Of a stretch of DNA of 64,000 nt, positions 10,387-18,969 are shown one piece after another. This DNA comes from Maribellus sediminis (GTDB lineage: Bacteria; Bacteroidota; Bacteroidia; Bacteroidales; Prolixibacteraceae). Positions within the stretch are counted from its first letter, which is position 1; every line of letters starts with the position of its first letter. The DNA lies in contig NZ_WXUB01000001.1 in NCBI RefSeq assembly GCF_011799805.1, forward strand, positions 930,001-994,000. Reading direction: 5' to 3'. The notes under the pieces are model-generated. The model worked only from the letters and a program-made list of their open reading frames with translations. It was not told the DNA's origin and did no database searches. The position numbers were made by a program, and so were the translations under genes.

Positions 10387-11451
10387 TTAGTGTAGTTTCA
10401 GGTTTAATTCAACGCAATAAACGTGATTATCTTTGTGAATGAGCAAATCATATTCGTTTTTCTTGTAAAGGAGACTCAAACGTTGTTTTACGTTTTGGAT
10501 ACCGATTCCTGAATGCTTTTTGTTCCATTTTTGTTCGTCGCTGAAATTGTTTTCTATTTTGAAATGTAATTTATCAGCAGAAAACTGAAACCCGATATTG
10601 ATAAAGTCGCTATCCGTATTTCCAGGAACACCATGTTTAAATGCATTGTCGATGAATGGCTCGAACAACAGAGGAACTATTCTGGCATGTGGTATTTCAC
10701 CTGATTTTTCATATTTCAATTTGGTATTATTCGAAATTCGGATCTGCTGTAATGCGACAAAATTGTCTACAAATTCTATTTCCTTTTCGAGCGCGATAAA
10801 GTTTTCTTTCGATTCGTAGATGATGTGTCGCATAAGATCCGATAATTTCAGGATCAGTTCAGGTACTTTATCCGATTTAATTAGCGCAAGTGAGTAAATA
10901 TTATTCAACGAATTAAAAAGAAAGTGCGGATTCAGCTGGCCTTTCAATGTATTCAGTTCTGCTTCGAGTTTTTGTTTTTCGATTTTTGCGAGTTTATAAT
11001 TTAAGTCCTGCATGGCAATCCAGTCTTTCACAAACTTCAGAAAGGAAGAAACACCTACATAAACCAGTGTAACAAAAAAGAAGGCCGAGTGGATATTGGC
11101 ATTAAAACCGGTTAGTTGCTCCGATACGTGCAACACATTTCGGAAAGGATAAAGTATGGCAAACTGAACAAAGAAGCTACTGGCCGAAATGGTGAGAATT
11201 AGCCAGAATACATAAAAAATGTAACTTTTCTTTTTTAACAGTTTTGGTATCAGTACATAAAGGTTGATATAAACGCTGATGGCCAGACCAATGTTGGTAA
11301 TGGCTGCTTTGGCTACTAATTCTGAATTAAATTCCGGATTAAATTGTTTGCTGCTCAGGTAAAAAATCAATGAAAAGAACGCAACACTAAAAAACCACGA
11401 AAAAATATGGCCAAGCAGGTTGTTTCTTTTATTTAACAGTTTTTCAGGCAT
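10387..11451 (-). CDS. LytS-like sensor histidine kinase
   Basis: A 354-residue membrane kinase with four predicted transmembrane segments (about 14-32, 45-68, 78-100, 122-140) and a short coiled coil. A His_kinase domain follows, with phosphorylated His176 in QLNPHFLFNSLN. The ATP-binding part carries PLLFEPFIDNAFKHG and the glycine-rich GIGIQNVKQRL. It has no large extracellular domain, so sensing is probably by the membrane segments. It lies one base after the glycosyltransferase gene and 19 bp before its response regulator. Confidence 0.95.
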   Translation of the reverse strand: MPEKLLNKRNNLLGHIFSWFFSVAFFSLIFYLSSKQFNPEFNSELVAKAAITNIGLAISVYINLYVLIPKLLKKKSYIFYVFWLILTISASSFFVQFAILYPFRNVLHVSEQLTGFNANIHSAFFFVTLVYVGVSSFLKFVKDWIAMQDLNYKLAKIEKQKLEAELNTLKGQLNPHFLFNSLNNIYSLALIKSDKVPELILKLSDLMRHIIYESKENFIALEKEIEFVDNFVALQQIRISNNTKLKYEKSGEIPHARIVPLLFEPFIDNAFKHGVPGNTDSDFINIGFQFSADKLHFKIENNFSDEQKWNKKHSGIGIQNVKQRLSLLYKKNEYDLLIHKDNHVYCVELNLKLH

Positions 11452-11452
11452 T

Positions 11453-12163
11453 TCAGATGCGGTCGCGTTTTAAGAAGATTTTTTTAAGGTAATACAACAC
11501 CGGGTTTTTATATTTAAGGTTTTTCCACGGTCTGCTGGAATGGGGGAGGTGTAATACTTCAACACCCTTAGCAAGGTAATTGTGGTAACCCATTTTTTTC
11601 GATTTCCGGCTAATGAAAACATCAAACCAGTCTTTATTCTCGGCAAGTGTTTTAAAACTGAAATCAGTTAAGAAATCAGGAGTTAAAAGCGTACAGCAAA
11701 AACTCAGGCTGTGATTGGTATCCAGAACCTCGGTCCCTTTTATTTTCTCAAAAGTATACGGGAAATTGTATGCTCCGGACTGATCAACCGTGATAGCTCC
11801 GACAACTCCGGGATTTTTTTCTTTCGAGGCAATTTCGAAAAGTTGGGTGAAAGTATCCTTTTTTACTACCACATCCGACTCTACAATTACTAATGGACAC
11901 GATTTCTTAAGTGCCATTTCCTGCGCCATTTGCAATACAAGCTTGTAATTTGGCGAGGGTGTATCGGTAATGTCTTCAAGGTGAATTACCTGGAATTTAT
12001 GTTCTGCGGCTGCCTTGTTAAGGTAGTCCTTTGTTGCTGTCTGGCTAAAATCGTTAAATACAATGTATTCAAAATCACCATCGGCTTGAATAATGGCTTC
12101 AACAGTTTGTTGTAAGGTAGTTAGAGAATCCTTTACCGGAGTGATTACGATTGCTTCTGACAT
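11453..12163 (-). CDS. Family 2 glycosyltransferase-like protein
   Basis: A 236-residue protein with a GT-A fold pattern. It has an N-terminal ITPVKDSLTTLQQTVEAI start, YIVFNDFS as the nucleotide-sugar-binding Asp region, and VIVESDVVV at the DxD position. The end is basic. It has no membrane segment, so it is probably cytoplasmic or peripheral. The acceptor is unknown. The gene sits between an SDR gene (39 bp upstream) and the LytS/LytTR pair (1 bp downstream), so it is probably co-transcribed with the signalling genes, an unusual arrangement. The family assignment rests on these motifs only. Confidence 0.75.
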   Translation of the reverse strand: MSEAIVITPVKDSLTTLQQTVEAIIQADGDFEYIVFNDFSQTATKDYLNKAAAEHKFQVIHLEDITDTPSPNYKLVLQMAQEMALKKSCPLVIVESDVVVKKDTFTQLFEIASKEKNPGVVGAITVDQSGAYNFPYTFEKIKGTEVLDTNHSLSFCCTLLTPDFLTDFSFKTLAENKDWFDVFISRKSKKMGYHNYLAKGVEVLHLPHSSRPWKNLKYKNPVLYYLKKIFLKRDRI

Positions 12164-12202
12164 AGTTTAAAAATTTGCGCTTTAAAGGTACACATTAATC
12201 GT

Positions 12203-12964
12203 TTATTCTTCTTTGTGAATAATACGCGAGAATGCCTGGCTGGTTGGCATTATCAGCACATCGTCGATATTTACATGTGCGGGGCGGGTTACCATAAACA
12301 GGATTGTTTCTGCGATGTCGTTGGCATATAATGGAACAAATCCTTTATATACCCCGTCAGCTTTCGATTTATCTCCTTTAAATCGCACCATCGAGAATTC
12401 GGTTTCAACGGCGCCCGGAGCAAGAGAACTTACTTTTATTCCGTGTTTAACAAGGTCGATACGCATGCCCTGAGTTAATCCTTGTACAGCATGTTTTGTG
12501 GCGCAATAAACATTTCCCATGGCATAAGCTTCTTTACCGGCAATAGAAGAAAGGTTGATAATGTGACCGCTTTTTCGTTGTACCATAAGTGGCGAAACAA
12601 GGCGGGTAATGTATAAAAGGCCTTTGATGTTGGTGTCAATCATCCGTTCCCAGTCATCAACAACACCTTCATCAATAGTTTCCATTCCCACAGCAAGACC
12701 GGCATTATTGATCAATACATCAATTGCCTTCCATTTAGCAGAAAGGCTACTAAAAGCTGATTCTGTAGCTGCTTTATCCCTTACATCAAACGCTAAAATA
12801 ACAACTTCACAGCTTGTATCCTTTTGAAGCCTGGCTTGAAGTTCTGTCAGTCTGTCTTTTCTTCGACCGGTGAGTATCAGGTCGAAATTGTTTTGAGCCA
12901 GAATCTCAGCTGTAGCCTCTCCAATGCCTGAAGTGGCACCGGTAATTAATGCAATACGGTTCAT
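12203..12964 (-). CDS. Short-chain dehydrogenase/reductase, YdfG-like
   Basis: A 253-residue NAD(P)-dependent oxidoreductase. It has the TGATSGIGEA cofactor motif at residues 8-17, an Arg-rich GRRKDRL that suggests NADPH, NNAG, the catalytic Ser in NLSSIAGK, and YCATK with the catalytic Tyr/Lys. It resembles the serine/3-hydroxy acid dehydrogenase YdfG, but substrates in this family cannot be read from motifs. It heads a minus-strand group that continues into the glycosyltransferase and two-component genes. Confidence 0.9.
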   Translation of the reverse strand: MNRIALITGATSGIGEATAEILAQNNFDLILTGRRKDRLTELQARLQKDTSCEVVILAFDVRDKAATESAFSSLSAKWKAIDVLINNAGLAVGMETIDEGVVDDWERMIDTNIKGLLYITRLVSPLMVQRKSGHIINLSSIAGKEAYAMGNVYCATKHAVQGLTQGMRIDLVKHGIKVSSLAPGAVETEFSMVRFKGDKSKADGVYKGFVPLYANDIAETILFMVTRPAHVNIDDVLIMPTSQAFSRIIHKEE

Positions 12965-13034
12965 GGTGCACGATTTAGAGTATGCGCGAAATTAAAAAAA
13001 ACATCTATTTTTATGGATAAATGACGTACTTAAT

Positions 13035-13042
13035 TACCTTTG
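13035..13042 (+). promoter_or_regulatory. -7 element upstream of the PurL-like gene
   Basis: TACCTTTG fits TAnnTTTG exactly. It would start transcription near 13049, about 28 nt before the ATG at 13077. A -33 element is not obvious. Confidence 0.5.
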
Positions 13043-13076
13043 CTTGAACTTAATTATTACTGAAAGGAGGAGCCAG

Positions 13077-14117
13077 ATGAGTGACACTATCCAGACTGAG
13101 CAGGAATTTTCAATCGATAGTATACCGGAACCGGAGAATATAGAAGAGGTAATCTTTTCGTTGATGGTAAACCCGAATTTATCGACCATAAATTATTTCA
13201 ACGACTTTAATGAACTGAATATATCGCCCGATGCCATTGGCGACAGCGATACCGATGAAACAGGTGTATTCGATCTTGATGCGAATGGAACAAAAATGGC
13301 CATTAGCACACACGCATTTCACCACCATTTGGAAAGTGATCCGCAAAAGGCAACAGAAATCCTCATTTCGAGGGCAGCGCGCAAAATGCGTTGTTTTGGG
13401 GCTACACCAACTGTAATAAGCGCATTTTTATACCATATAAATGTGGCCGACCCGAATGGTCAGTTTATTGCTTCGGGAGCCAAAAAAGGCCTCGAAAATG
13501 CCGCTCAGCGTTTTAACCTGAAGATCTCGGACCGCAAGATACGTTTCGATCATTTTTCGGAACACGGACCGGTTCCGCCAACCATCATTATTAGTATGAT
13601 GGGGATCGTGGAAAAAGATACTGAGATTAAAACTCATTCATTTAAAAGAAAAGGGAACCATATTTTCATGATTGGAAATATGATTGATGATGTTAATTCA
13701 TCAGAGTACCTCGAGTTTTTTCACGGAATTTCCGAATCGCCGCTGCCGGCTTTCAATATCAACGAGGAGGTTAAAATTCAGGACTGTATAAAAAAGTTGA
13801 TTTCCGACAATCTGATTGAAAGTGCGAGCCCGATCGGAAAAGGTGGTTTGTTCTTTACCCTGTTAAGAGCCGCCATCCCGAACGAACTTGGATTCGATAT
13901 AACAACAAGTGCCGAAACGCGCATCGATTCGTTTCTGTTCGGCGAAGCTATGGGTAGGATTCTTGTTGGTGTTCACCCCGATAAAGAAGATGATTTTGTG
14001 GATGCTATGACAGACATGAAAATACCTTTCTTTACTTTGGGACACGTTACCAAGGGTGAAATTCGAATTGATGACGAGTCGTATGGTTTTATCGATAAAA
14101 TGACCGCCGGAGTTTAA
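13077..14117 (+). CDS. PurM/PurL-like (AIR synthase-related) protein
   Basis: A 346-residue protein resembling one AIR-synthase-like module of PurL. An N-terminal half with GDSDTDETGVF, a His-rich HAFHHH and GATPTVISAFLYH is followed by a C-terminal half with GKGGLFFTLLRAA and FGEAMGRILVGV. In true PurL the equivalent motif is usually DVSDGG; here it reads SPIGKGG, so the nucleotide site may be changed. The start at ATG 13077 is chosen because a strong AAAGGAGG Shine-Dalgarno lies 8 bases upstream, rare in this window; an in-frame TTG at 13044 is less likely. It overlaps ubiE by one base. It is too short to replace PurL, so I regard its role as unknown. Confidence 0.7.
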   Translation: MSDTIQTEQEFSIDSIPEPENIEEVIFSLMVNPNLSTINYFNDFNELNISPDAIGDSDTDETGVFDLDANGTKMAISTHAFHHHLESDPQKATEILISRAARKMRCFGATPTVISAFLYHINVADPNGQFIASGAKKGLENAAQRFNLKISDRKIRFDHFSEHGPVPPTIIISMMGIVEKDTEIKTHSFKRKGNHIFMIGNMIDDVNSSEYLEFFHGISESPLPAFNINEEVKIQDCIKKLISDNLIESASPIGKGGLFFTLLRAAIPNELGFDITTSAETRIDSFLFGEAMGRILVGVHPDKEDDFVDAMTDMKIPFFTLGHVTKGEIRIDDESYGFIDKMTAGV

Positions 14118-14845
14118 TGGCCCTTCCATATAAGCATTCAGATCAAAACAAAAAGGGACAGGTTGAGGAGATGTTCGACAATATCTCCCCGAAGTATGAT
14201 TTGCTGAACCACCTTTTGTCGGTTAATATCGACAAACTTTGGCGTAAGCATACCATTTACAAATTGAAGCCCTTTAAACCGGAGCGTATTCTTGATATTG
14301 CCACCGGTACAGGAGATTTTGCCATTGCCGCCTCGAAGCGTATTGATGCCGAAATTGTAGGTATCGATCTTTCTGAAGGCATGTTGAACGTGGCACGTGA
14401 GAAAATTGCCAAAAGAAAGTTTGGAGACCGGATTTCTGTGTTGAAGGCCGATTCCGAAAACCTGCCATTCGAAGATGCCGTTTTCGATGCCGCAATCGTT
14501 GGCTTTGGCGTTAGGAATTTCGAAAACCTGAAAATCGGTCTGCAGGAGATATTGCGGGTTATAAAGCCGGGAGGAGTTTTTTATGTGCTGGAATTTTCAA
14601 AACCCGTAAAAGCGCCATTCAAACAGTTGTACCTGTTTTATTTTAAACGCATTCTACCATTAATAGGTCGTATCGTTTCAAAGGATCAGAGTGCCTATAC
14701 TTATTTGCCTGAATCGGTAGAAGAATTTCCCGATGGTGATAATTTTTTAGCTATTTTAGCCGAAGTTGGTTTCATACAAAATAAGTGCTACCCGCAAACC
14801 TTTGGTATAGCCTCTATTTACGAGGCACATAAACCAAAGAAATAA
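14117..14845 (+). CDS. ubiE: Demethylmenaquinone methyltransferase
   Basis: A 242-residue SAM-dependent C-methyltransferase, the last step of menaquinone synthesis (MenG/UbiE). It has the N-terminal VEEMFDNISPKYDLLNH signature and motif I ILDIATGTGDFAI. It also carries IVGIDLSEGML and the second family signature RVIKPGGVFYVLEFSKP. The length is normal. The ATG shares its A with the preceding stop codon, so translation is probably coupled to the PurL-like gene. porT follows 62 bp later, an arrangement common in Bacteroidota. Confidence 0.97.
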   Translation: MALPYKHSDQNKKGQVEEMFDNISPKYDLLNHLLSVNIDKLWRKHTIYKLKPFKPERILDIATGTGDFAIAASKRIDAEIVGIDLSEGMLNVAREKIAKRKFGDRISVLKADSENLPFEDAVFDAAIVGFGVRNFENLKIGLQEILRVIKPGGVFYVLEFSKPVKAPFKQLYLFYFKRILPLIGRIVSKDQSAYTYLPESVEEFPDGDNFLAILAEVGFIQNKCYPQTFGIASIYEAHKPKK

Positions 14846-14907
14846 GCAGGAGGTAAACAATAAATTGGATTTTTTCAGGTTTGAGAAATTAGGAATTAAA
14901 TATTACT

Positions 14908-15660
14908 GTGAGGAAATTATTAGTTGTTATACTGCTGTTGTTTATTGGGATTTCGTCTTTCGCGCAAAAGCAAAAGGTGAATTTCCTGACCACTTTCGAT
15001 GACAAGTTGGTTCATTTTGGATTTTCAATTGGCTTAAACACCCTCGATTTTAATGTTGTGAATTTCAATCCGATTAGTGAAAATCCAGATTTTGTTTTTA
15101 ATCCTGCCGACAGATGGCCAACTGATGAAACAAATATTCGTTCTGATGTTGCAACATTGGTTCCCGGATTTACCGTTGGAATTATTTCAAGTCTGCGCTT
15201 GAATAAAGACTTTAACCTACGATTCTTACCCGGACTTTCGTTTGGCGAACGCCAACTTACCTACAATGTTCCGGTTATTGATATTAATAACTACGAAACT
15301 ACTCAGTATTACTCAATAAAATCTACTTTTCTCGATTTTCCCTTACTTTTAAAATACAAGGCCCGCCGTATTAATAACAACCGGCCATATGTTATTGTGG
15401 GAAGTGCTTACCGACACGATATATCGCGAACAGCACAGGAAGATCTTGTGAAATTAAAAAAGAGTGGTTTTTATGCTGAAATGGGTGGAGGCTGGGATCA
15501 CTATTTTCCATTCTTCCGATTTTCGGTGGAGGCCAAATTCAGTTATGGTTTGAATAATCAGTTGGGAGACCTGCCTGCTCCTGTGCAGAAACAGTATTAT
15601 GCACAATCCATTAAAGATCTCCGATCGAAGATCTTTACACTTTCTTTTCATTTCGAGTAA
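14908..15660 (+). CDS. porT: T9SS outer-membrane protein PorT
   Basis: A 250-residue outer-membrane beta-barrel protein with a signal peptide ending ISSFAQ (residue 19). Amphipathic strands follow and the last residues are HFE. The sequence pattern (VHFGFSIGLNTLDF, PGFTVGIISSLRL, FLDFPLLLKYKA) and the location directly after ubiE match PorT/SprT, required for type IX secretion. The start codon is GTG, because no in-frame ATG exists between the upstream stop and the signal peptide. It converges on the RNA methyltransferase gene with a 4-bp gap and no terminator. It links directly to the T9SS sorting domain on the 1782-residue protein upstream. Confidence 0.88.
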   Translation: MRKLLVVILLLFIGISSFAQKQKVNFLTTFDDKLVHFGFSIGLNTLDFNVVNFNPISENPDFVFNPADRWPTDETNIRSDVATLVPGFTVGIISSLRLNKDFNLRFLPGLSFGERQLTYNVPVIDINNYETTQYYSIKSTFLDFPLLLKYKARRINNNRPYVIVGSAYRHDISRTAQEDLVKLKKSGFYAEMGGGWDHYFPFFRFSVEAKFSYGLNNQLGDLPAPVQKQYYAQSIKDLRSKIFTLSFHFE

Positions 15661-15664
15661 TTGA

Positions 15665-16426
15665 TTACCTGCGTTTAAATTCGGAACAGATAATTGCAAT
15701 GGCTACCGAAACGTTCAGCGACTCTGCTTTGCTATTGTTTTCTGAGAAATTTGGGATACTGATTTTTTTATCGATTAAAGCTTCTGAAGCTTCACGAATG
15801 CCGTTTCCTTCGTTACCAACAACCAGGATCGAATGCTCAGCCAGGTTTGCGGCATAGATATTTTCTCCATTCATAAATGCCCCGTAAATTACCGCTCCTG
15901 ATGCTGCTGCCAGGGCTTTTACAGCTTCCAATTCGCATTCATAAACATTCACCCGCATAAACGATCCCATACTGGCCTGAATCACTTTTGGATTAAACAA
16001 ATCAACCGTGTCGGGAGAGCAGAATAGATGTTGAATTCCAAACCAGTCGCAAAGACGAACGATCGTTCCCATGTTACCGGGGTCCTGTATTCCATCCAAG
16101 AAAACGGACAGGTCGTCGTTAATCATTTCCGGTATCGGTTTGGCTTCCGGTAAACGACAAACGGCCAGACTATTCTGTGGTGTTTTTAACTGGCTTATTT
16201 TTTTTAGCTCAGCTTTTTCAACAACGCTTATTTTTTCAGCCTTCAAACCACTTTTTTTATAATCGTGTTCGAAATCTGCCGTAACGAATAGTTCTGCAAT
16301 AATCAGTGCCGAGCTGGCAAGTTCCAGTACCATTTTATCACCTTCAACTAAAAACAACCCTTCCTTATTTCGGTATTTTTTTTGCGATAAGGAATTCAGG
16401 CGTTTTATTGTATTTTTACTGATCAT
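15665..16426 (-). CDS. TrmH/SpoU-family RNA 2'-O-methyltransferase
   Basis: A 253-residue enzyme that methylates ribose 2'-OH in rRNA or tRNA using SAM through a knotted fold. The N-terminal substrate-binding part (1-95) contains FLVEGDKMVLE. The catalytic part has motif 1 LDGIQDPGNMGTIVRLCDWFG, motif 2 VVGNEGNGI and motif 3 ESLNVSVAIAI. This pattern is RlmB-like, but the target nucleotide cannot be deduced. It is divergent from tamL, a pairing I recall from other Bacteroidota. Confidence 0.92.
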   Translation of the reverse strand: MISKNTIKRLNSLSQKKYRNKEGLFLVEGDKMVLELASSALIIAELFVTADFEHDYKKSGLKAEKISVVEKAELKKISQLKTPQNSLAVCRLPEAKPIPEMINDDLSVFLDGIQDPGNMGTIVRLCDWFGIQHLFCSPDTVDLFNPKVIQASMGSFMRVNVYECELEAVKALAAASGAVIYGAFMNGENIYAANLAEHSILVVGNEGNGIREASEALIDKKISIPNFSENNSKAESLNVSVAIAIICSEFKRR

Positions 16427-16490
16427 TCAGAAAAAGCAATTTAATTTGAATAAAGAAGTAAAGTTAATCTTTCTGAAAGAAACTCTTCTT

Positions 16491-16498
16491 TAATTTTG
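16491..16498 (+). promoter_or_regulatory. -7 element upstream of tamL
   Basis: TAATTTTG fits TAnnTTTG, with start expected near 16505. That gives a very short leader before the TTG start codon at 16512. Confidence 0.5.
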
Positions 16499-16511
16499 GG
16501 CATTAAAAGAT

Positions 16512-18854
16512 TTGAAATTGGGAAAATTACGTGATAGAAATAGAGTAGTAGTAGGGAAGTGGTTGCTATTAATATCCGTGTTATTTTTTGTGTCCTGCTC
16601 GCAGACTCGTTTTGTGCCCGAAGAAAAGTACCTGCTCAATAAAGTAGAGCTCCAAGTCGATGATCCGAATATCAATAAAGAAGAAGCCAAATCTTTTCTC
16701 AGGCAGAAAGAAAACTACAAAATCCTGGGTTTTATTAAGTTTTACCTGCTGATGTACAACCTGTCGTCGAAGAAAAAGACTGACGACTGGCTGAAACGCA
16801 TTGGAGAGCCGCCTGTATTGTATGATGAAGTATTAACCGAACGTTCGAACGATCAACTGGAACAGTACATGAATAACAAAGGTTATTACCAGGCGCGCAT
16901 AGCGAATGATGTAAGTTTTAATGAAAAAACGCAAAAGGCCGATTTGAAATTTAGTATTGAACCCGGTGAACGCTATCGGATTAAAGAAATTCGATATCAT
17001 TTTTCAACTCCGGAATTACGCGACATTTTCCTGAAAGATTCGGTCAACCAGCGATTTAAACCTGGCATTCCTTTCGATATCTACCAGCTCGAGAAACAGC
17101 AGGAGCGGATTGTAAAACTCTACCGCGATAACGGCTACTACTATTTTTCGAAAAACCAGGTACGTTACGTTGCCGATACTCTTCAGTATACTAAGCAGGC
17201 TTTGCTCGACCTTTACGTGGGCGAAACAAAAGATGCTCAGAAGGATTCTGCAAAGATTTTGAGGCCTTATTTTGTCAACAATTTTTATTATTCGATACTT
17301 CCCGGGAATTCGCCGGTTGGGTCGTATCAATTCGGAGGAACTGTTTTTACTGATACTGTACGTTGGGATAATTCGCAACTTTTTCTGACAAAACACTTTA
17401 AATATCCGCCCGGACTTTTCATTCGTTCAACCCAAATGACCAGTGGTGAGTTGTATAATAGTTCGGAAGTTGAGCAGACTTTTAATGCCTTTAACCGTTT
17501 GCGCCAGTTTCGGTATGTCGATATCCAGTTTAATGAGACCTACGCGGCACAAGACAGTAATTTGCTCGACTGCAGGATTCGCTTGGCACCGTTAAATAAG
17601 CAATCGGTGTCGCTCGATCTGGAAGGGACGAATACTTCCGGAAACTTTGGTGTTGCAGGTAATATTTATTACCAGCACCGGAATGTGTTTAAAGGGGCCG
17701 AAGTTCTTCAATTAAGGCTGAAAGGTGCTACAGAACGAATGAAGCGTACGGTAAACAACAACACGGAATATTTTAATACACGTGAACTTGGAGCCGAAGC
17801 TAATCTTACCATTCCAAAGCTTCTTGGTCCGGGTAAATACATTCGAAGTTTCGAGCGAAATCTGCCGAAAACGATTGTAAATGTTGGGTATAATTACCAG
17901 CGTCGTCCGGAATATACACGAACCATTTCGAACGTGAAGCTGGGATACGACTGGAAAACTTCGCAGAATTACAGCCACATCTGGAATTTCCTGGATATGA
18001 ACCTCGTACATTTGTATGAGTTTGATGAAGACTTTATAAACTCAATCAAGGATCTGTATATCAAGAGTAGTTTTATCGATCACTTTATTTTTGCAATGAA
18101 CTATTCGTTGATCTTTAATAACCAGCGACTGAACCTCAAGGATAATTATACCTATGCCCGGTTTAATGTTGAATCATCGGGCAATACACTTTGGCTTTTG
18201 TCGACCCTGACCGGACAAAGCAAACACACAAGAGTACTCGAAGGCGACACCCTGGTTTATTACCAGTTTTTAAATACCCAATATGCCCAATACCTTAAAG
18301 CCGATATCGAAGTTCGCCGCTCAGTAACTTTGGATCAGTATAACCGCATTGTAGGTCGGGCATTTTTAGGAGTTGGATTTCCATATGGAAACTCGAAAGT
18401 GCTGCCTTTTGAAAAACAGTATTTTACCGGAGGTGCCAACGGAATTCGGGCATGGCAGGTTCGTTCGCTTGGACCGGGTACGTACAGGGCTGATCCGGAG
18501 AATTATCCAAATCAATCATCGGATATTAAGTTGGAAGGCAACGTGGAATATCGATTTAAACTTTTGGGAAAGCTTGAAGGTGCGTTGTTTGTAGATGCAG
18601 GAAATATTTGGGCGATTAACAGTAACGACAACCGGGAGGGTGCTGTTTTCAAATTTAATAAGTTTTACCGACAGATCGCTGTTGGAACCGGTACTGGATT
18701 GAGGTTAGACATGAACTACTTTATTCTTCGCGTGGATATGGGATTAAAATTGCGCGACCCGTCGGCCGATAGAGGGCAGCGCTGGATAATCGGAAATCGT
18801 GGTTTAACCGGCGACGACTTGAATTTCACTTTCGCAATTGGCTATCCTTTTTAA
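16512..18854 (+). CDS. tamL: BamA/TamA-family outer-membrane lipoprotein TamL
   Basis: A 780-residue Omp85-superfamily protein. A basic N-terminus and hydrophobic stretch end in the lipobox LFFVSC with lipidated Cys29, the feature that separates Bacteroidota TamL from TamA. POTRA-like modules follow (about residues 90-330, e.g. GYYQARIANDVSF and DNGYYYFSKNQV). The bacterial surface antigen barrel then carries FTGGANGIRAWQVRSLGPGTY as the lid-lock/RGF region and a terminal aromatic in FAIGYPF. The probable start is TTG at 16512, since no ATG lies before the signal. With inner-membrane TamB such proteins assist outer-membrane or surface-protein biogenesis. tamB is not next to it; an SNF symporter gene follows. 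Confidence 0.88.
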   Translation: MKLGKLRDRNRVVVGKWLLLISVLFFVSCSQTRFVPEEKYLLNKVELQVDDPNINKEEAKSFLRQKENYKILGFIKFYLLMYNLSSKKKTDDWLKRIGEPPVLYDEVLTERSNDQLEQYMNNKGYYQARIANDVSFNEKTQKADLKFSIEPGERYRIKEIRYHFSTPELRDIFLKDSVNQRFKPGIPFDIYQLEKQQERIVKLYRDNGYYYFSKNQVRYVADTLQYTKQALLDLYVGETKDAQKDSAKILRPYFVNNFYYSILPGNSPVGSYQFGGTVFTDTVRWDNSQLFLTKHFKYPPGLFIRSTQMTSGELYNSSEVEQTFNAFNRLRQFRYVDIQFNETYAAQDSNLLDCRIRLAPLNKQSVSLDLEGTNTSGNFGVAGNIYYQHRNVFKGAEVLQLRLKGATERMKRTVNNNTEYFNTRELGAEANLTIPKLLGPGKYIRSFERNLPKTIVNVGYNYQRRPEYTRTISNVKLGYDWKTSQNYSHIWNFLDMNLVHLYEFDEDFINSIKDLYIKSSFIDHFIFAMNYSLIFNNQRLNLKDNYTYARFNVESSGNTLWLLSTLTGQSKHTRVLEGDTLVYYQFLNTQYAQYLKADIEVRRSVTLDQYNRIVGRAFLGVGFPYGNSKVLPFEKQYFTGGANGIRAWQVRSLGPGTYRADPENYPNQSSDIKLEGNVEYRFKLLGKLEGALFVDAGNIWAINSNDNREGAVFKFNKFYRQIAVGTGTGLRLDMNYFILRVDMGLKLRDPSADRGQRWIIGNRGLTGDDLNFTFAIGYPF

Positions 18855-18969
18855 ATTTTTGGTTTTTTCCATACTATCTTTTTTTAGAAGTGTTATTTTT
18901 TTGCATTTTTGGTGCCACAATTCCGAAATTGTAAGATTCACAGGATATTTAATTAATAATTGAAATTTT

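Noticed and set aside
13044-13076. An earlier TTG start for the PurL-like protein
   Set aside because: The ATG at 13077 has a strong Shine-Dalgarno 8 bases upstream, while the TTG would be at or before the predicted transcription start.
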